Assembly (NCBI GenBank): GCA_032158295.1
Contig: CM063261.1
Span: 4,774,001 to 4,838,000 of the forward strand
Direction of reading: 5' to 3'
Length of the DNA: 64,000 nt
Source: Pycnopodia helianthoides
Lineage: Eukaryota > Echinodermata > Asteroidea > Forcipulatida > Asteriidae
Shown: one piece after another, positions 22,187 to 33,629 of the stretch
Layout: each line of letters starts with the position of its first letter
Position numbering within the stretch: the first letter of the stretch is position 1
The notes under the pieces: model-generated
Told to the model about the DNA's origin: nothing
Seen by the model: only the letters and a program-made list of their open reading frames with translations
The model's database searches: none
Translations under genes and position numbers: made by a program

Positions 22187-23650
22187 TCTCTAAAATCAAC
22201 CATTTCAAGGGACACCAATAGACTATAGGGCATGGGGTCAAAATAGCTTCCTAAACTGATTTTTGTAGTCTCCTCCTTGTGACTACCTAAAATATGGCTT
22301 AAATTGTGGGTATTGTGTGTCTTATCGAAATCCTAATAGTTCCCACCTCCACAAGTGGAGCACTTACGAAAAAATGGTGCCTTAACCTTAGGGGGGGGGG
22401 CACATTGGGCCCCTCCCCCCTACCACATTTCTGTTTGCCACGTCTACAGTTTATGTTTGATTCAAACAAAATTTTGTGAGTTTTCCTAAAATATGATACC
22501 AAACAATTTGATATGAAATTTGAATACATTCGTCAATTCTTGTTGCCATGGCAACCAATAATTTTTTTAATTTATTTTCTTGATACGAACAAGTCAAAGT
22601 GTAATTACTGAGGCAGTTTTCAGTGTTTTAATTTCAGGAATCACATGAATAGTATCTTTTATTCTTAAAATACCTCTTTAAAAAAATATTATTTTTTTCT
22701 TTGTGTTTTCATGAAAAATGGCGCCAAAAACAATAAAAATAGTTAAACATATTTAAAAAAAGAAATTTTTGACCAATTTTGTTTCTTAATTGATGTGAAT
22801 TTTATTTTGTGCATTATAATTAATTTTTAACTCAAATCAGATCAGTAAACCCATTTATACAGCTATTAAATCATACAGTCAGTTATATTAATGAAATGAA
22901 ATTTATCTTCAACTCAATGGGAATTTAAATACAAAATGGCATCCTAGGACCATCAAAAGATGTTAAAATACTTTCAGATCATTTGGAACCTTAAAGGATA
23001 TGATTGCTTCATGGTAAGAAATTTATCCATTTACATACATAAAATTATCTTTTTATGACCTAAAAACACTATAAATGTCTATATTTCATTGTATAATGGT
23101 AAATATCGCCCCCATGATATGGTGACCCTGAGAAATTGGAATGTTTGCATCTTGTAGATATTGAGTTGCTCTATTATGTGTGCCTAAAATTATAGCAATT
23201 GGCACAATGTGCACCCCCCCCCCCTTCTTTGCCCTGGGAGTGCAAAAATAGCTTGGGTTTATTATAAAAGGAATGCATCCGGTGCAAGTGTTTTTCACTA
23301 ATACATTGTGGGCCAACTTCATATTTATTTTACAAAATATTAAATGTGAAGGTGTACAGTGCGCCATTTCACAAAGCACTGTATAGTTCATGAAATTTGC
23401 CTGAAAATGATATTTTAAGACCAGAATCGTAATGCTGTTATTTTTCTGCCACAAAGCCTGTTCTGATTTAACAACTATTTTGAATGAGGAAGTTCATTTA
23501 CAAACTAAAAATTTTAAGGTAAAAAATAATCTACTTCAAGTGCTTTGTGCTGCTTCTTTACCAATTAAAACAAGGTTGATGACCAGTACATACAACTTTC
23601 ATTACACTGGTGGTAAGTCAGATCCATTCTGCTACGAGCTGTTAAGACTT
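22187..23650. other. MOB1 intron 1, no gene recognised
   Basis: AT-rich DNA with G/C homopolymer runs near 22392 and 23213. A frame of 122 codons on the minus strand has no domain or codon pattern that would support it. Confidence 0.5.
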
Positions 23651-23693
23651 GTTTCTCATACCGCACGTTGTAGTCTGCAGGGAGCTGTAAAGA

Positions 23694-23893
23694 CCAGGGC
23701 TCAATTTCATAGAGCTGCTTAAGCACAAAATATTGCCTAACAATTTACTGCTAAGCAGAAATGAGCAGGATACCAGTCATAAATTGTACATGTGACATGG
23801 TACTTTGGCCTGTAACCTTATTCTGGTAAGCATAATTTTGTTGTGTTTATAGCTACTTTTTGGGCTTAAGCAGCTCTAAGAAATTTGGCCCTG
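23694..23893. mobile_element. MITE-G, copy 3, between 43-bp repeats
   Basis: Ends AGGGCTCAATTTCATAGAGC and GCTCTAAGAAATTTGGCCCT. On each side lies a nearly identical ~43-bp segment (23651-23693 and 23896-23938) with TTCTCATACCGCACGTTGTA and GTCTGCAG.GAGCTGTAA, far longer than any transposon target duplication. Confidence 0.75.
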
Positions 23894-24523
23894 GTTCTCA
23901 TACCGCACGTTGTAGTCTGCAGAGAGCTGTAAGGACCTGGTTCTCGTGTCATCCTCATCTTTATGATAAAAAGACAAAAGAAGAAAGAAAATGATAAGAA
24001 TATTAGATATTGTGCAAAAATTTATTCATCGTTTTATCAAACTGCAGTATTCGAAGTGTTACATGCAATATCATTATCACCGTGTCAACTGGATCAAGCT
24101 TTGAAACATGAATCACGATCGAAACAAACGCCACACTAAAGTGCACTTCCGATACTCTTGTGCCTGAATGTGCATGGTTCAGTTACTAACTAACTATGGA
24201 CTTGTGTAAACATTTCACTGGCGAATAGAGTGAAACATATAAACATTGTTTGTCAGCTTCAAGTTGGTTGCTTTGCACAAAACTGTTCTAACCAAGGTGA
24301 GAATACTAAATTATGAAGTAGAAAATTGACTGTTTACTGCCGCAAATTATTTACTGTGAAAACTACGCATTTACTTCATGTGCAAAAATCTTGCATCAAA
24401 ACGTGATAAATCAATCAGCAAAAAAATTCAATGATCATATTCCACAATATAAAACTAGTTTCAAAGAAAACTTCTCACATAAACCTATCCCAAAATGGTG
24501 ACCTATTAACTATTTATTTCCTG

Positions 24524-24861
24524 CTACCTACCTGAACATGTTAAAAAAAACTCCTCTTCTTCAAAATTCTCCTCATCGTCACCGTTGTCACCTTCATTAG
24601 CTTCTGCTTCTTCTTCTTCTTCAATGAATGATAGGTTCCTCATCTGGCGCAGCCATGTTGTTGCAGTTCTTGCACTTACACAGTTCTGCTGTGCAGGGAA
24701 GACCCAAAGACGCACATCACTGGTCATCTGCTTCTGTGACTTTACATTTTGACTTTTTGCACTTGCATGAAGTCAGTCCAAGGATGCTGTTGAGCAGGTT
24801 GCATATCCATCCAGTCAATTCCAAGCCCTCCATTTTTATTGAATTGATTTTAGCTGCAAGA
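24524..24861 (-). pseudogene. CXC-domain gene, exon 2 (cysteine-rich, acidic tail)
   Basis: A TTTTCTTATTTTAG acceptor (AG at 24863-24862) leads into a frame reading L-A-A-K-I-N-S-I-K, then LTGWICNLLNSILGLTSCKC, K-K-S-K-C-K and so on. An in-frame TGA follows, and the same frame continues as C-A-S-L-G-L-P-C, LCKCKNCNNMAAPDEEPIIH, then about 30 mostly acidic residues. The pattern C-x-C-x4-C ... C-x6-C ... C-x-C-x2-C plus an acid tail resembles the tesmin/TSO1-like cysteine cluster at the C-terminus of a multicopy invertebrate protein family that I know only as uncharacterised. The TGA and a phase mismatch with exon 1 suggest decay. It lies in MOB1 intron 1, same strand. Confidence 0.6.
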
Positions 24862-24962
24862 CTAAAATAAGAAAATTCGATTGGTGTTGACTCAATTGCG
24901 ATTGAAAAAAAATCGGACATTAATATTAGTCAATGTAAATGTAAGTTAAATGTATGGCTTAC

Positions 24963-25298
24963 CTGAAGTCTGACATGATGCAGCATCTGTTTGTTGTTTC
25001 TCTTTATTTAATTTCCCCCTCTCTTGCTTGGATGAATTCTGGTACTGGTGGTAAGCTATCGCCCACCCAGCAGTATGGCCAGTGCATATCATCACTCAGG
25101 TCCAACTTGAACTTCGTCTAAAAAGGCTCTCGCTATATCAGCCTGATACCCAACTAAATCTCTCCAAATAATCACACTGCTTAGAAAAGTGTTCCACCGT
25201 TTGCTGGTAAAAGGTTTTATATCTTCGGAAACGCTAGAACAATGAGCAAAACACCTATTTCTTGACGAATACAGATAACATTTCGCATCGGCAGACAT
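24963..25298 (-). pseudogene. CXC-domain gene, exon 1 (Cys-rich N-terminus)
   Basis: A true ATG at 25298 starts a 68-codon frame: M-S-A-D-A-K-C-Y-L-Y-S-S-R, C-F-A-H-C, then IKPFTSKRWNTFLSSVIIWR and so on, ending at tandem TGA codons near 25094. A different frame then carries A-Y-H-Q-Y-Q-N-S-S-K-Q-E-R up to a good donor TTCAG|GTAAGC at 24963/24962. The C-x(8)-C-x3-H/C spacing and a later Y-H-Q-Y-Q motif recall the zinc-knuckle N-terminus of the same family. Upstream (25300-25450) are CACGTGTCACGTG, several inverted CCAAT (ATTGG) boxes and no TATA box, a plausible promoter. A frameshift is needed, so a relic is likelier than a working gene. Confidence 0.5.
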
Positions 25299-26645
25299 GT
25301 TTACGGCAAATCGAGCGTCACTGACAACAGTCCACGTGTCACGTGACGCAGTACCAAAGCCGATTAATACAGCCTTTCTGATTGGCGGACTAGCGATAAT
25401 TTGTCATTTTGTCGATCTGATGGGCCAATCGGATAAATTGATAGTCTTAGGATTTTTTTAGCAACGTGAGTGGATGAAATACGCGATTTGATTGGGCGGT
25501 TTTATTGAACTAATATTTACCTTTTTCATCAAAATATTAAATAATGCTCCACTTCCCAGTGTGGGAACACATAAAATAATTTCTTTTAAATATTATTCTT
25601 AATTCTTAAATAAGTTTCAGGTAGTCACAACATGTGGAGTACAAGGCAAGCGTTAAAATCGGCTCGCCCTATGGTCTACAAGGCAATGACCGGGGGAAAG
25701 GAGGTATTTGCCTCCATGGTCTCTTTGAAGCATCAGGGCGGCACATCACTTTAAAAGATCGTGACCAAGACGATGGGACACGCAGAGCTTCGTGTACTTT
25801 GTATCTAGGTTAGAGGCAAAGAACAATTTCAACATGAAGAACCTAAGATGAGGTGAAATCCTATCCAGGGATTCAGGGAATCACAGCCCTGATTATTATG
25901 ATGGATGTAACTGTCTGTCTGCTCTAAGATGAAGTTTGTCTCTTCTTATTAAAATGCATCTTGCTGTATTCAAGCATCATCCATATTGTATGGACATGTA
26001 CTTTGCTACATTTAGCAGCCTGAAGAATATATAAGATTTAATATACCGCACTTTTAAATCCCAGTCATTTGATTAGTGGAGCATGTGTCACATGTTGTCA
26101 TCCTTTATTTTGCCATGTATGTATTTACTGCTGCAACATTGGACCGACCTAATCGTCATATATGGAAATAAATATAGGACAGGTAGGGCCTCCATTGATT
26201 TGTCAAGGCTTAATTCACAGCATTGATCCTAAAAACAATTGATCTCACTCATCTGTCCAAACAAGGTTGTGTCAAGGCGGACATAATTGGTGTCTACAGA
26301 AAGTCGTCCACGTTATTACATAAGGAGGTGTTTTTAGGGTTTTCGGAGTGTGTGAGGTGGCCAAGTTTCTGTGTCTATTTTGAGTTTATTGTTGAACATT
26401 TCCAAATGACAAGGATCTGTGTGAGTTGTATAAAACAAACTTGAAATGCATTTCGTTCGTGCATTGCAGCAGAATTTACTCACTCCGTGAAACCTCCTGA
26501 TTATACTCTACAACAACGCACTTATACATGCAATATTATTTATAATAATAACTATAGATTAACATCTAAGGAAACTATACTGATAAGAGTTCAAGCTGTC
26601 TGTTTTCATTTAAAATATATACACACATGTACACATATTAAGGAA
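25299..26645. other. MOB1 intron 1, no gene recognised
   Basis: Starts with the CACGTG/CCAAT-rich stretch upstream of the nested gene, then AT-rich unique-looking sequence. No other structure seen. Confidence 0.5.
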
Positions 26646-26753
26646 TAAACCACAAGTGAAACTGACCCGGTAAATTGTAATTAATTTGGGGGTTAGACAA
26701 AGACAAATTTACTAGAGCGGGATTTGGACCTGCGACCTCCAGATTAACGTGTT
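26646..26753 (-). repeat. SINE-2, truncated, inverted
   Basis: Tail (GAAACTGACCCGGTAAATT), TTAGACAAAGACAAATTTAC and the box B region (GGATTTGGACCTGCGACCTC) are present. The element stops at AGATTAACGTG, so box A and the leader are lost. Confidence 0.7.
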
Positions 26754-26834
26754 TGTTAATTCATGTATCACAAAGTACATCAATCTTGAGAGGTTTGTAG
26801 GTAAATGTAGTGAAGTAATATTGTAAGAAACTCA

Positions 26835-27035
26835 GTCCTATTTCATAACTTATAGCCTGTAAGCACTAAAAACTTTCTAAGCACAGAAAAATATAGCTTA
26901 TTTGAAACAGGTAGCCAGCCAAAATTTAATAAAGTTCACATTGTTGCCAATGGTCCCCAACTCATTTTATGCTTAGCAAAGAAATTTGCTAAGCAGCATT
27001 TTTTGCTTAATGATTTTATGAAAATTTGGCCCAGG
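26835..27035. mobile_element. MITE-G, copy 4 (diverged)
   Basis: CCTATTTCATAACTTATAGC on the left and TTTTATGAAAATTTGGCCCA on the right, with GCTTAGCAAAGAAATTTGCT inside. The left GGGCC is decayed. Confidence 0.6.
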
Positions 27036-28050
27036 TGTGGTTGTGTAATTCAACTCCTTCCAGAGAGTCAACACACCTCATAGCCATAGAGCAAAGCTCA
27101 CCTTATACACTAGCCTGGCGTACATTGTCTAATAAACACCGCTACTGGCTAGTAAACACCACTTCTCAACTTGCCATGTGGGCTACTAACAACTGTGCAA
27201 CCTGCTTGTTTATGCTCATATTCCTTCCTTTTCATATGTGAATAAACATTTTTAAAATGATTGAATTTAACATCATTTGACCATTAAACTGGTTGTGATC
27301 ACTACCATTAAATACATCAGAAAGGTACACTTATGTCAACACATACATGTTTAAGATCTGCGCCATTAAAAATATGGGGGCAAGTAAAACGTGCAGTTTA
27401 CTAGCCCAGTGGGCTACTTTACACAAAGCTTAAGCGCAAGGCCTGCTAAAAGAGATAATTTCCATGATGTTACTGCAAAACTCACTAAGACTGTATTCCC
27501 ACCATGCTGAGATTCAGATCTTACCACACCAATGTCATGCTCTTTCCTTTAAACCACAAATTCATACACTGTACCATGGAGGTAGAAATAGACCTGTACA
27601 GATGCTTGAAATATGCACTGCACCATTGGCCAGACTCACGTAAATTTACCACTTGGCGAGGAATCAGGCTAACCCCAACACCAAACAAGTCTTGCATACT
27701 TAAGAAGATTTACTCAATGCAAATTTAGACTTTTCACTTCCCAATTTCCTCCTAAATGTTCGGCACATATATAGAAAAAACAAAAGGAGATATTTTAGGT
27801 TTTGCGGAAAAAACAATTTCTTGTCCATTGAAAGTTCTAAACTACTGATTGTCTGATAGAGAGTTTCTTGTAATCTGAGCCCTGTGTGTGCCCACAGTTT
27901 ATAAATAGCATGGTTCTTTTAAGGAACAGTTTTGTTTCTGTGCCGTCTCCTGCTGAGTTTAAAATGTCAAGACGTCTCAATCTTTTACATTCATTCCGAT
28001 TTTAGTCCGCCATCTATAGAGGACCTATGTATCGAGAAACCTGAACACAT

Positions 28051-28444
28051 TTAAAGGAACATTACAGAATTGTTTTTTGCTAACAAAACAGTTGTTGGCA
28101 GTGTAAGCACTTTATGTAATCCACCATATACATAAACTGTCAAACCTGTAGAAGTTTGAGATCGATCGGCCATCTGGGTCACGAGAAAATAGTGAAAAAA
28201 CCGATTACACATTTGCATGAAATCATATAGATTCAACAAATGAATAAAACGCTCACTGAGCGATAAACTCCAATCGGAAAATTAGTTTATTCATTTCTCA
28301 TCAAATATGGCATTTCGACAGAAATATTTCAAGGGATGTTTTCTACTATCATCATCATTAGACCGTGTAAGTTTTATGTAAATCTGTGATCAAAAAGTAT
28401 ATTTTACAAGTTTTTTTCTTACCAATTCTGTAATGTTCCTTTAA
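28051..28444 (+). mobile_element. MITE-A, full copy with TTAA flanks
   Basis: TTAA, then AGGAACATTACAGAATTG, and at the far end CCAATTCTGTAATGTTCCT, then TTAA. Inside: ACAGTTGTTGGCAGTGTAAG, GATCGATCGGCCATCTGGGT and ATAAAACGCTCACTGAGCGA. No coding potential. Copies at 39807, 42584 (inverted) and 45067. Confidence 0.9.
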
Positions 28445-29419
28445 GCCTCAAAACAAAGCATTGTTTGGTCCTTTTGTTGCCCTTTTGTTGGGTAATTTTC
28501 TAGTGTCGTTCCCCATATTGACTTCTCATCTTGCATGTTCCCTTCATACACTCATTTTTTCATTTTTCCTCTTTTTTTCCTCTTTTTTTCAATTTTCCTC
28601 TTAATAATAATTCTGCTGTTCTCCATGCTCGTCTAGTTGCCATATCTGCTATCATTCTTTTGTTTGTACTTTGCTATTCTGTATGTTTCTTGGGCTAGGC
28701 CTATGTTTCTTTGTTATCTGTTTTCTGTTATTGTTTCTTTAATTCGCCTTGTATTTATGAGGTAATGTTGTGGTCGAATAAATAACAACAATAATATACA
28801 AAATCACATACTGTACAAATGTACACCTTTCAAGATTGACTAATTAAATGGATTTTTCGTTTTTAAATTCCAAAACTACTCTCAAAAGTTCAGCAGATTT
28901 CTCTAGAATATATGTATATTTTGTTTTTTACATCTTTTAAAAGATATTTCCTGCCCAGAGAAAAATCTGAATTAAATGTACAAGGCTTGTGGTCTAGTCG
29001 CCAATTTCTTGCAATTCAAGCAATGTTTCTGAATATACCATTTGTACAAAAACAGCAAGTACAACCTTACAAAAAAAATCAAGCAATTTTGCAAACAGTC
29101 CCCTTAAAAAGCAAAGTAGAGCAATGACCATCTATGAGAGGCTTAACATTGTGAGAGACTATTACATGTAGATGGTAAAGGTTATGAGTGGGCAGGTACA
29201 AAGGTCTCCTTAATTCTTTTTTTTCTTCCTTCTTCAGTGGAGCCGTGTGGACTATGATTTGATGATTGGGGTGAATACACTTACAGCTATCATATTTACA
29301 ACATGGTGAACTCAATAATTTGTAGGATTCCATTTTTGTAGCAACGAGGGCCAAGAGAGTAAAAGGGGGTGCGACACCCAACCCCCCAAAATAATTTTTC
29401 TCAGTTGGCATTTTGGGCC
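28445..29419. other. MOB1 intron 1; possible retroelement tail
   Basis: 28560-28795 is pyrimidine-rich and ends ATGTTGTGGTCGAATAAATA, then ACAACAATAATA, which looks like the 3' end of a non-LTR element. No reverse transcriptase frame is visible. The rest is unremarkable. Confidence 0.35.
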
Positions 29420-29422
29420 TTA

Positions 29423-29554
29423 GGCCATGTACGAATTGGCGACTTCTTTAACAGCTGCAACTCTTGCTAAAGACGTCCTATATACTTCAACGCATGATGA
29501 TGCAGAAATCTAGCCGTAGCCCTAGCCATCACCGATATGAACGTTAACACGGCC
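29423..29554. mobile_element. MITE-K, copy 3, TTA target duplication
   Basis: TTA|GGCCATGTACGAATTGGC on the left and AACACGGCC|TTA on the right. The inside carries ACTTCAACGCATGATGATGC, also found in copy 2 (TGCGTCATCATGCGTTGAAG, inverted order). Confidence 0.75.
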
Positions 29555-29661
29555 TTAGTCAGCCAGTCAGCATATTTCACTTTAAAATAGTGTGGAAAAC
29601 ATTAGTACCGGTAGTCAGCAAGATGGTCAACATGCCTAACCAACCCAACCCTCCCGAAACA

Positions 29662-29811
29662 TAGTGTTAGCCAGAGGGGTGTCTGAGCGCCTTTTGGACA
29701 CCCTGTTTTAAATTTGGACACCCTGTTTTATCTCTCATTTACATGTACAATTCAGACACCCAGTTTTTAAATTTCCAGCAAATTTGGACACCCTTTTTAC
29801 CAAATCCTTGT
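29662..29811 (+). repeat. Repeat N, copy 1 (GGACACCCTGTTTT units)
   Basis: GTGTTAGCCAGAGGGGTGTC, then four runs of TTTGGACACCC or TTCAGACACCC, ending ACCAAATCCTTG. An inverted copy with the same order of parts is at 54504-54670. Confidence 0.8.
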
Positions 29812-29983
29812 CATGAAAGGGGTGTGACACCCGCAATAATTGTTCTCAGTCTGCATTTTTGAACCTCGATGAGCATTTTGCAGTTAGTCTGCAAGACAAT
29901 AAATTGGTTTCCATACAGAGTATGATGAACCCTCCCGAAAGGAAATGCCCTTCGGAAAAAAATCAGGACTCCATAGAGTGTAT

Positions 29984-30375
29984 TTAATGGCACAGTACAC
30001 GTTTGGTAATGACTCTGAAAATTAATGGCAATAAAAACTTACTTGGTAAGAAGTACAGCAGCTTTGGGTAGTATAATGAATTTTGAGAAACTTTTAACTT
30101 TGAAGTACTACGGTTATGGAAAATTTATCACTTTTTATTCCCCAAAATTTGAATCTGATAATTGTTGTCAGAAACGCTTCTCAGACTGTGTATTCCTATG
30201 GGGAATGTTCTTCCTGCGTGGTAATATTCGCTCCGGTTTTTCGTTGATATCTCAAAAACGCAACCACCTTTTGAAGTGAAACTTTCACAGGTTAGTTTTA
30301 TTGTATGTACCTACATTTATATAGGATTAACACAATCAGTAGGCTCCAATTACCAAACGAATGCAGCACCTTTAA
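29984..30375 (+). mobile_element. MITE-C, copy 1
   Basis: TTAA flanks at 29984 and 30372. The left has CGTTTGGTAATGACTC and the right has CCAATTACCAAACGAATGCA, then GCACCT. Inside: AAACTTACTTGGTAAGAAGT, TGATATCTCAAAAACGCAAC, TTTCACAGGTTAGTTTTATT and CATTTATATAGGATTAACAC. Confidence 0.85.
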
Positions 30376-30467
30376 GCAGGGTGTGACTGCATGAAACTAA
30401 AAATATCCCGACTGTCAGGTAGCCATCAATGAGATGAGTTCAAGCTCTGAATTTAACAGGGGTGCTT

Positions 30468-30607
30468 TTTTCTGTCATTATTTTCTTGCAACTTCGATGA
30501 CCAATTGAGCCCAAACTTTCACAGGTTTGTTATTTCATGCATATGTTGAGATACACCTAGTGAGGATACTGGTCTTTTACAATTACCAAAAGTATACCTG
30601 GCCTTTA
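30468..30607 (+). mobile_element. MITE-B, right-end fragment
   Basis: TTTTTCTGTCATTATTTTCT, AACTTCGATGACCAATTGAG and CAATTACCAAAAGTATACCT, then GGCCTTTAA. Its terminal TTAA (30604-30607) is also the left flank of the next MITE-C. Confidence 0.75.
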
Positions 30608-30989
30608 AAGGGAAGGTATACGTTTGGTAATCACTCTTAAAATAAATGGCAATAAAAACTTACTTGGTTAAAAAGTACAGCAGCCTTTGATAGTATAAAG
30701 CATGAGAATCATTTTACTTTGGAGTAATGTGGTTATGGAAAAATATATCAGATTTTATCAGAAAAAAATTTGAATCTGAGAAGCGTTTCTGTCAGAAACG
30801 TTTCTCAGATTGTGCATTCCAATAGCGGACTATCTGCGTGGATACAACCGCTCGGGATTTTCGGCGATATCTCAAAAACGCTATCACCTTTTAAAATGAT
30901 ATTTCCGCAGGTTAGTTTTATTGTATATTATCTACATTTATATAGGATTAAAACAATCAAACGGTTCCAAAAACCATACGTTCCCTTAA
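30604..30989 (+). mobile_element. MITE-C, copy 2, abutting MITE-B
   Basis: Begins TTAAAGGGAAGGTATACGTT and ends ATACGTTCCCTTAA. The interior matches copy 1, with the TCTGAGAAGCGTTTCTGTCA / AGAAACGTTTCTCAGA hairpin better kept. Confidence 0.85.
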
Positions 30990-31460
30990 ACAATTAAAAA
31001 ATACTAAAAGCACTGTGAGTTATTGGGAGTGAAAAAAAAGCAAGATACAGAGCTCAATGATGAAGAAGAAGCAATAGAAAAAAGGTTTGCAGAGGGGACA
31101 GGTCACGCACACATTAGTCAGTCAGTCATAAGATATCAAATGGTTGGTTTCTTTGTCAGCGTATTCACTGGGTATTGCATGACATCTTGGTGCATGCTCG
31201 GCTAGGCAACAAAGGTGATGGGATTTTTTTTCGCTGTATAGAATTTGGCCTAATCCACGCTGTTCATACCACACAATATAATTTACAGACGTTTGGTATC
31301 ATTGCAGAGATTTGTAAGCTCTGGTTATAGCCCTCTTACTAGGTTATCTATGTATGCCACCTTAAAGCACATCAAATGTGTGGGGATTTTGTTTCTCTCC
31401 GATCTGGTCAATCTATTGTTGTTTTGGGGGGCCGCACTGTAATTCATATGAAAAAAATTC

Positions 31461-31824
31461 TTAAAAGGCAGTGAATACTTTTGGTAATTACTCAAAAATT
31501 ACATAAAAAACTTACTAGGTAAGGAGCACCTGAGAGCTGCTGATAGTACAAAACATTGTGAGAAACGACTACCTCTGAAGTCATGTAGTTTTTGAGAAAG
31601 AGGTCATTTCTCACTAATTATATCTGAATCTGAGAAGCCATTTGAAAGCACACAATTCATATGTAACAAGGGTGTTTTTTCTTTCATTACTTTCTTGCAA
31701 CTTCAATGACCAATTGAGCCCAAATTTTCATAGGTGTGATATTTTATGCATATGTTGGGATACACCAAGTGAATACACTAGTCTTTGAAAATGACCAAAG
31801 TATAGGCCCCTATCCTGCCTTTAA
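31461..31824 (+). mobile_element. MITE-B, copy 1 (full)
   Basis: TTAAAAGGCAGTGAATACTT at the left; CCAAAGTATAGGC...CTGCCTTTAA at the right. Inside: TTACTAGGTAAGGAGCACCT, TTTTTGAGAAAGAGGTCATT and CAATTGAGCCCAAATTTTCA. Copies at 37398 and 43053. Confidence 0.85.
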
Positions 31825-32540
31825 GTTTGAAATTTGCCAGATTAGTTTTCCCACATAATTTTGTCTTCATCATTGTTCGTCATATTTTTTGCTTTTGCGC
31901 TGTTTCTTTACAACTCTTTCCACCGTCTGCCACTGAAATGTTCACTCCTTTGTGTGAATAACATTTACTTTGCATTTTGTGCCGTTCCATCCCTGCTTCT
32001 TCCACCCTTTGTGCACAGCAGTTTCATTCCTACTTCGTCCAACTAGTGAGTGTTTTGTGGATTTTGTGAAAGGATTTTGTTAAACTCTAAATAAATACGT
32101 TTATAAAAGAGCTCTCCTCTCCAGGTATCTGACACAGTTTATTATCAAATGGTTGCCCAGCAAATGTTCTCTTTTACTTTACTTAGTTTATTATTCTCTC
32201 TTTCGAAATTGTCTTTGTTGAACCTGTCTGTCCGTGTGTTCATGTCCCTGTTCACGATCCGTTTGTAAGTCCATCAGCCATCTCACCACAAACCCGACTT
32301 CTAGACGATGCCTCCATACACAATTTTGTTTTTTGCCTTGTAAAAAAATGCATTTATGGTTACTTCATAAACCCCCTTAATTCTATTGTTTAGAAATTTG
32401 CATGGAGTACGGAAATAAATGCGAGTTTAAATTATGAATGATGCATAAAACATTCATGACAAAAAAGAAATCCCAATAAGATCTACACACATGCAGTGCA
32501 TTCATGTGCGATACATGTGTATGCATTTATGACGGACTCT
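31825..32540. other. MOB1 intron 1; pyrimidine-rich DNA
   Basis: T- and C-rich sequence (31860-32050, 32160-32340) ending in A-rich stretches, possibly old retroelement tails. No domain is visible in any frame. Confidence 0.4.
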
Positions 32541-32563
32541 GACACACACACACACACACACAC
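32541..32563. repeat. (CA)n microsatellite
   Basis: About 11 CA dinucleotides, followed by CTCACATG. Confidence 0.95.
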
Positions 32564-32969
32564 TCACATGATGTACTTTCTTTCTAGACATAAAGATAAA
32601 ATTGTCCAAAGCACGTATCAAAACAATGCCCCAGCTTTAAGCCCCGGCTCAAACATGGAATGGAATGTCATAATTATGCATGACGATGATGACTCTATAA
32701 CTAATAACACACCCAAGGTTGGGTGATGATGCTACAAAGATTAATCATTCACCGTACGTACGGCATGGGATATACAACCACACCCACATTCAATTTATAT
32801 ATTGATAGTTAGCTCAGAACAAGCATCCTGTAGTCTTATTAGTGTCACGTACGTAGTTCCACTGTGTAAAAGCCACGCTCATTTCACCCAAACTGGCTCT
32901 ACGGCTTACCAGATGCCCATATTATAGGAAATGCATTGATCTAGTTTGTCTCCGAAGAGTTATGTACGA

Positions 32970-33175
32970 AATTAATTTTGAGTCGAACAAAGAAAAATTA
33001 ACTGGCGTGGGACTTGAACCCGCGACCTCTGTATTGACGCGCTGGCGCTCTACCAACTGAGCTATCTGGCCCTAATGTTGGCAGTGTCCCTATTTTGTCA
33101 ATATCTTTTTTCGGGGTGCCAGTCAGAAGCCATTCAACCTCTAACTTGCCGTATAGCCATGAGTTATGTATAACT
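32970..33175 (-). repeat. SINE-2, near-full, inverted
   Basis: Read on the minus strand: leader (CCATGGCTATACGGCAAGTT-like, GGTTGAATGGCTTCTGACTG), then GGGACACTGCCAACATTAGG, TAGCTCAGTTGGTAGAGCGC, a box B with GGGTTCAAGTCC and a TTTTTCTTTGTTCGACTC tail. The acceptor arms do not close as in a tRNA gene. Confidence 0.8.
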
Positions 33176-33323
33176 TCAGGTAATTGTAAAACAAACAAAA
33201 ATAGTTTCTGACTTCCTTTGCAAAGTTTTGCATTTCTCTACGTTTTTCTCACGGAGCCCAATCAAGAACCTGAAGCCAAAACCATGGTTTCGAAAAAGGG
33301 CCTAACTTTGATTAAAATTGTGC

Positions 33324-33629
33324 AAAAACAAGATGACAGTACGAAGTCCCAAACACTGTCCAAACAGAAAACTTGTCTGGTTGTTCGGCTATTGGTCAAT
33401 ACATTTGTCCAGGTCTGTCAGTGTGCCAGTTTATTTGTTGGTTTTGTTGTTTAATTTGTCACTTTTAATTGTTAAAATTTGACAAAAATTAACATTCAAC
33501 AAAAACAAGATGACAGTACCACTTGAGGGGTCCCAGACACTGAACAAACAGTTAACTTGTCCGTTCGTTCGGTTATTGGTCAATACATTTGTCCAGGTCT
33601 GTTTGTTGGTTTGGTTGTTTAATTTGCAC
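33324..33629. repeat. Direct duplication, ~135-bp units
   Basis: Units at 33324-33462 and 33500-33629 share AAAACAAGATGACAGTAC, CAAACAG..AACTTGTC and TATTGGTCAATACATTTGTC, then CAGGTCTGT and GTTGTTTAATTTG. Just upstream, 33253-33303 is a right-end piece of MITE-H. Confidence 0.8.
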
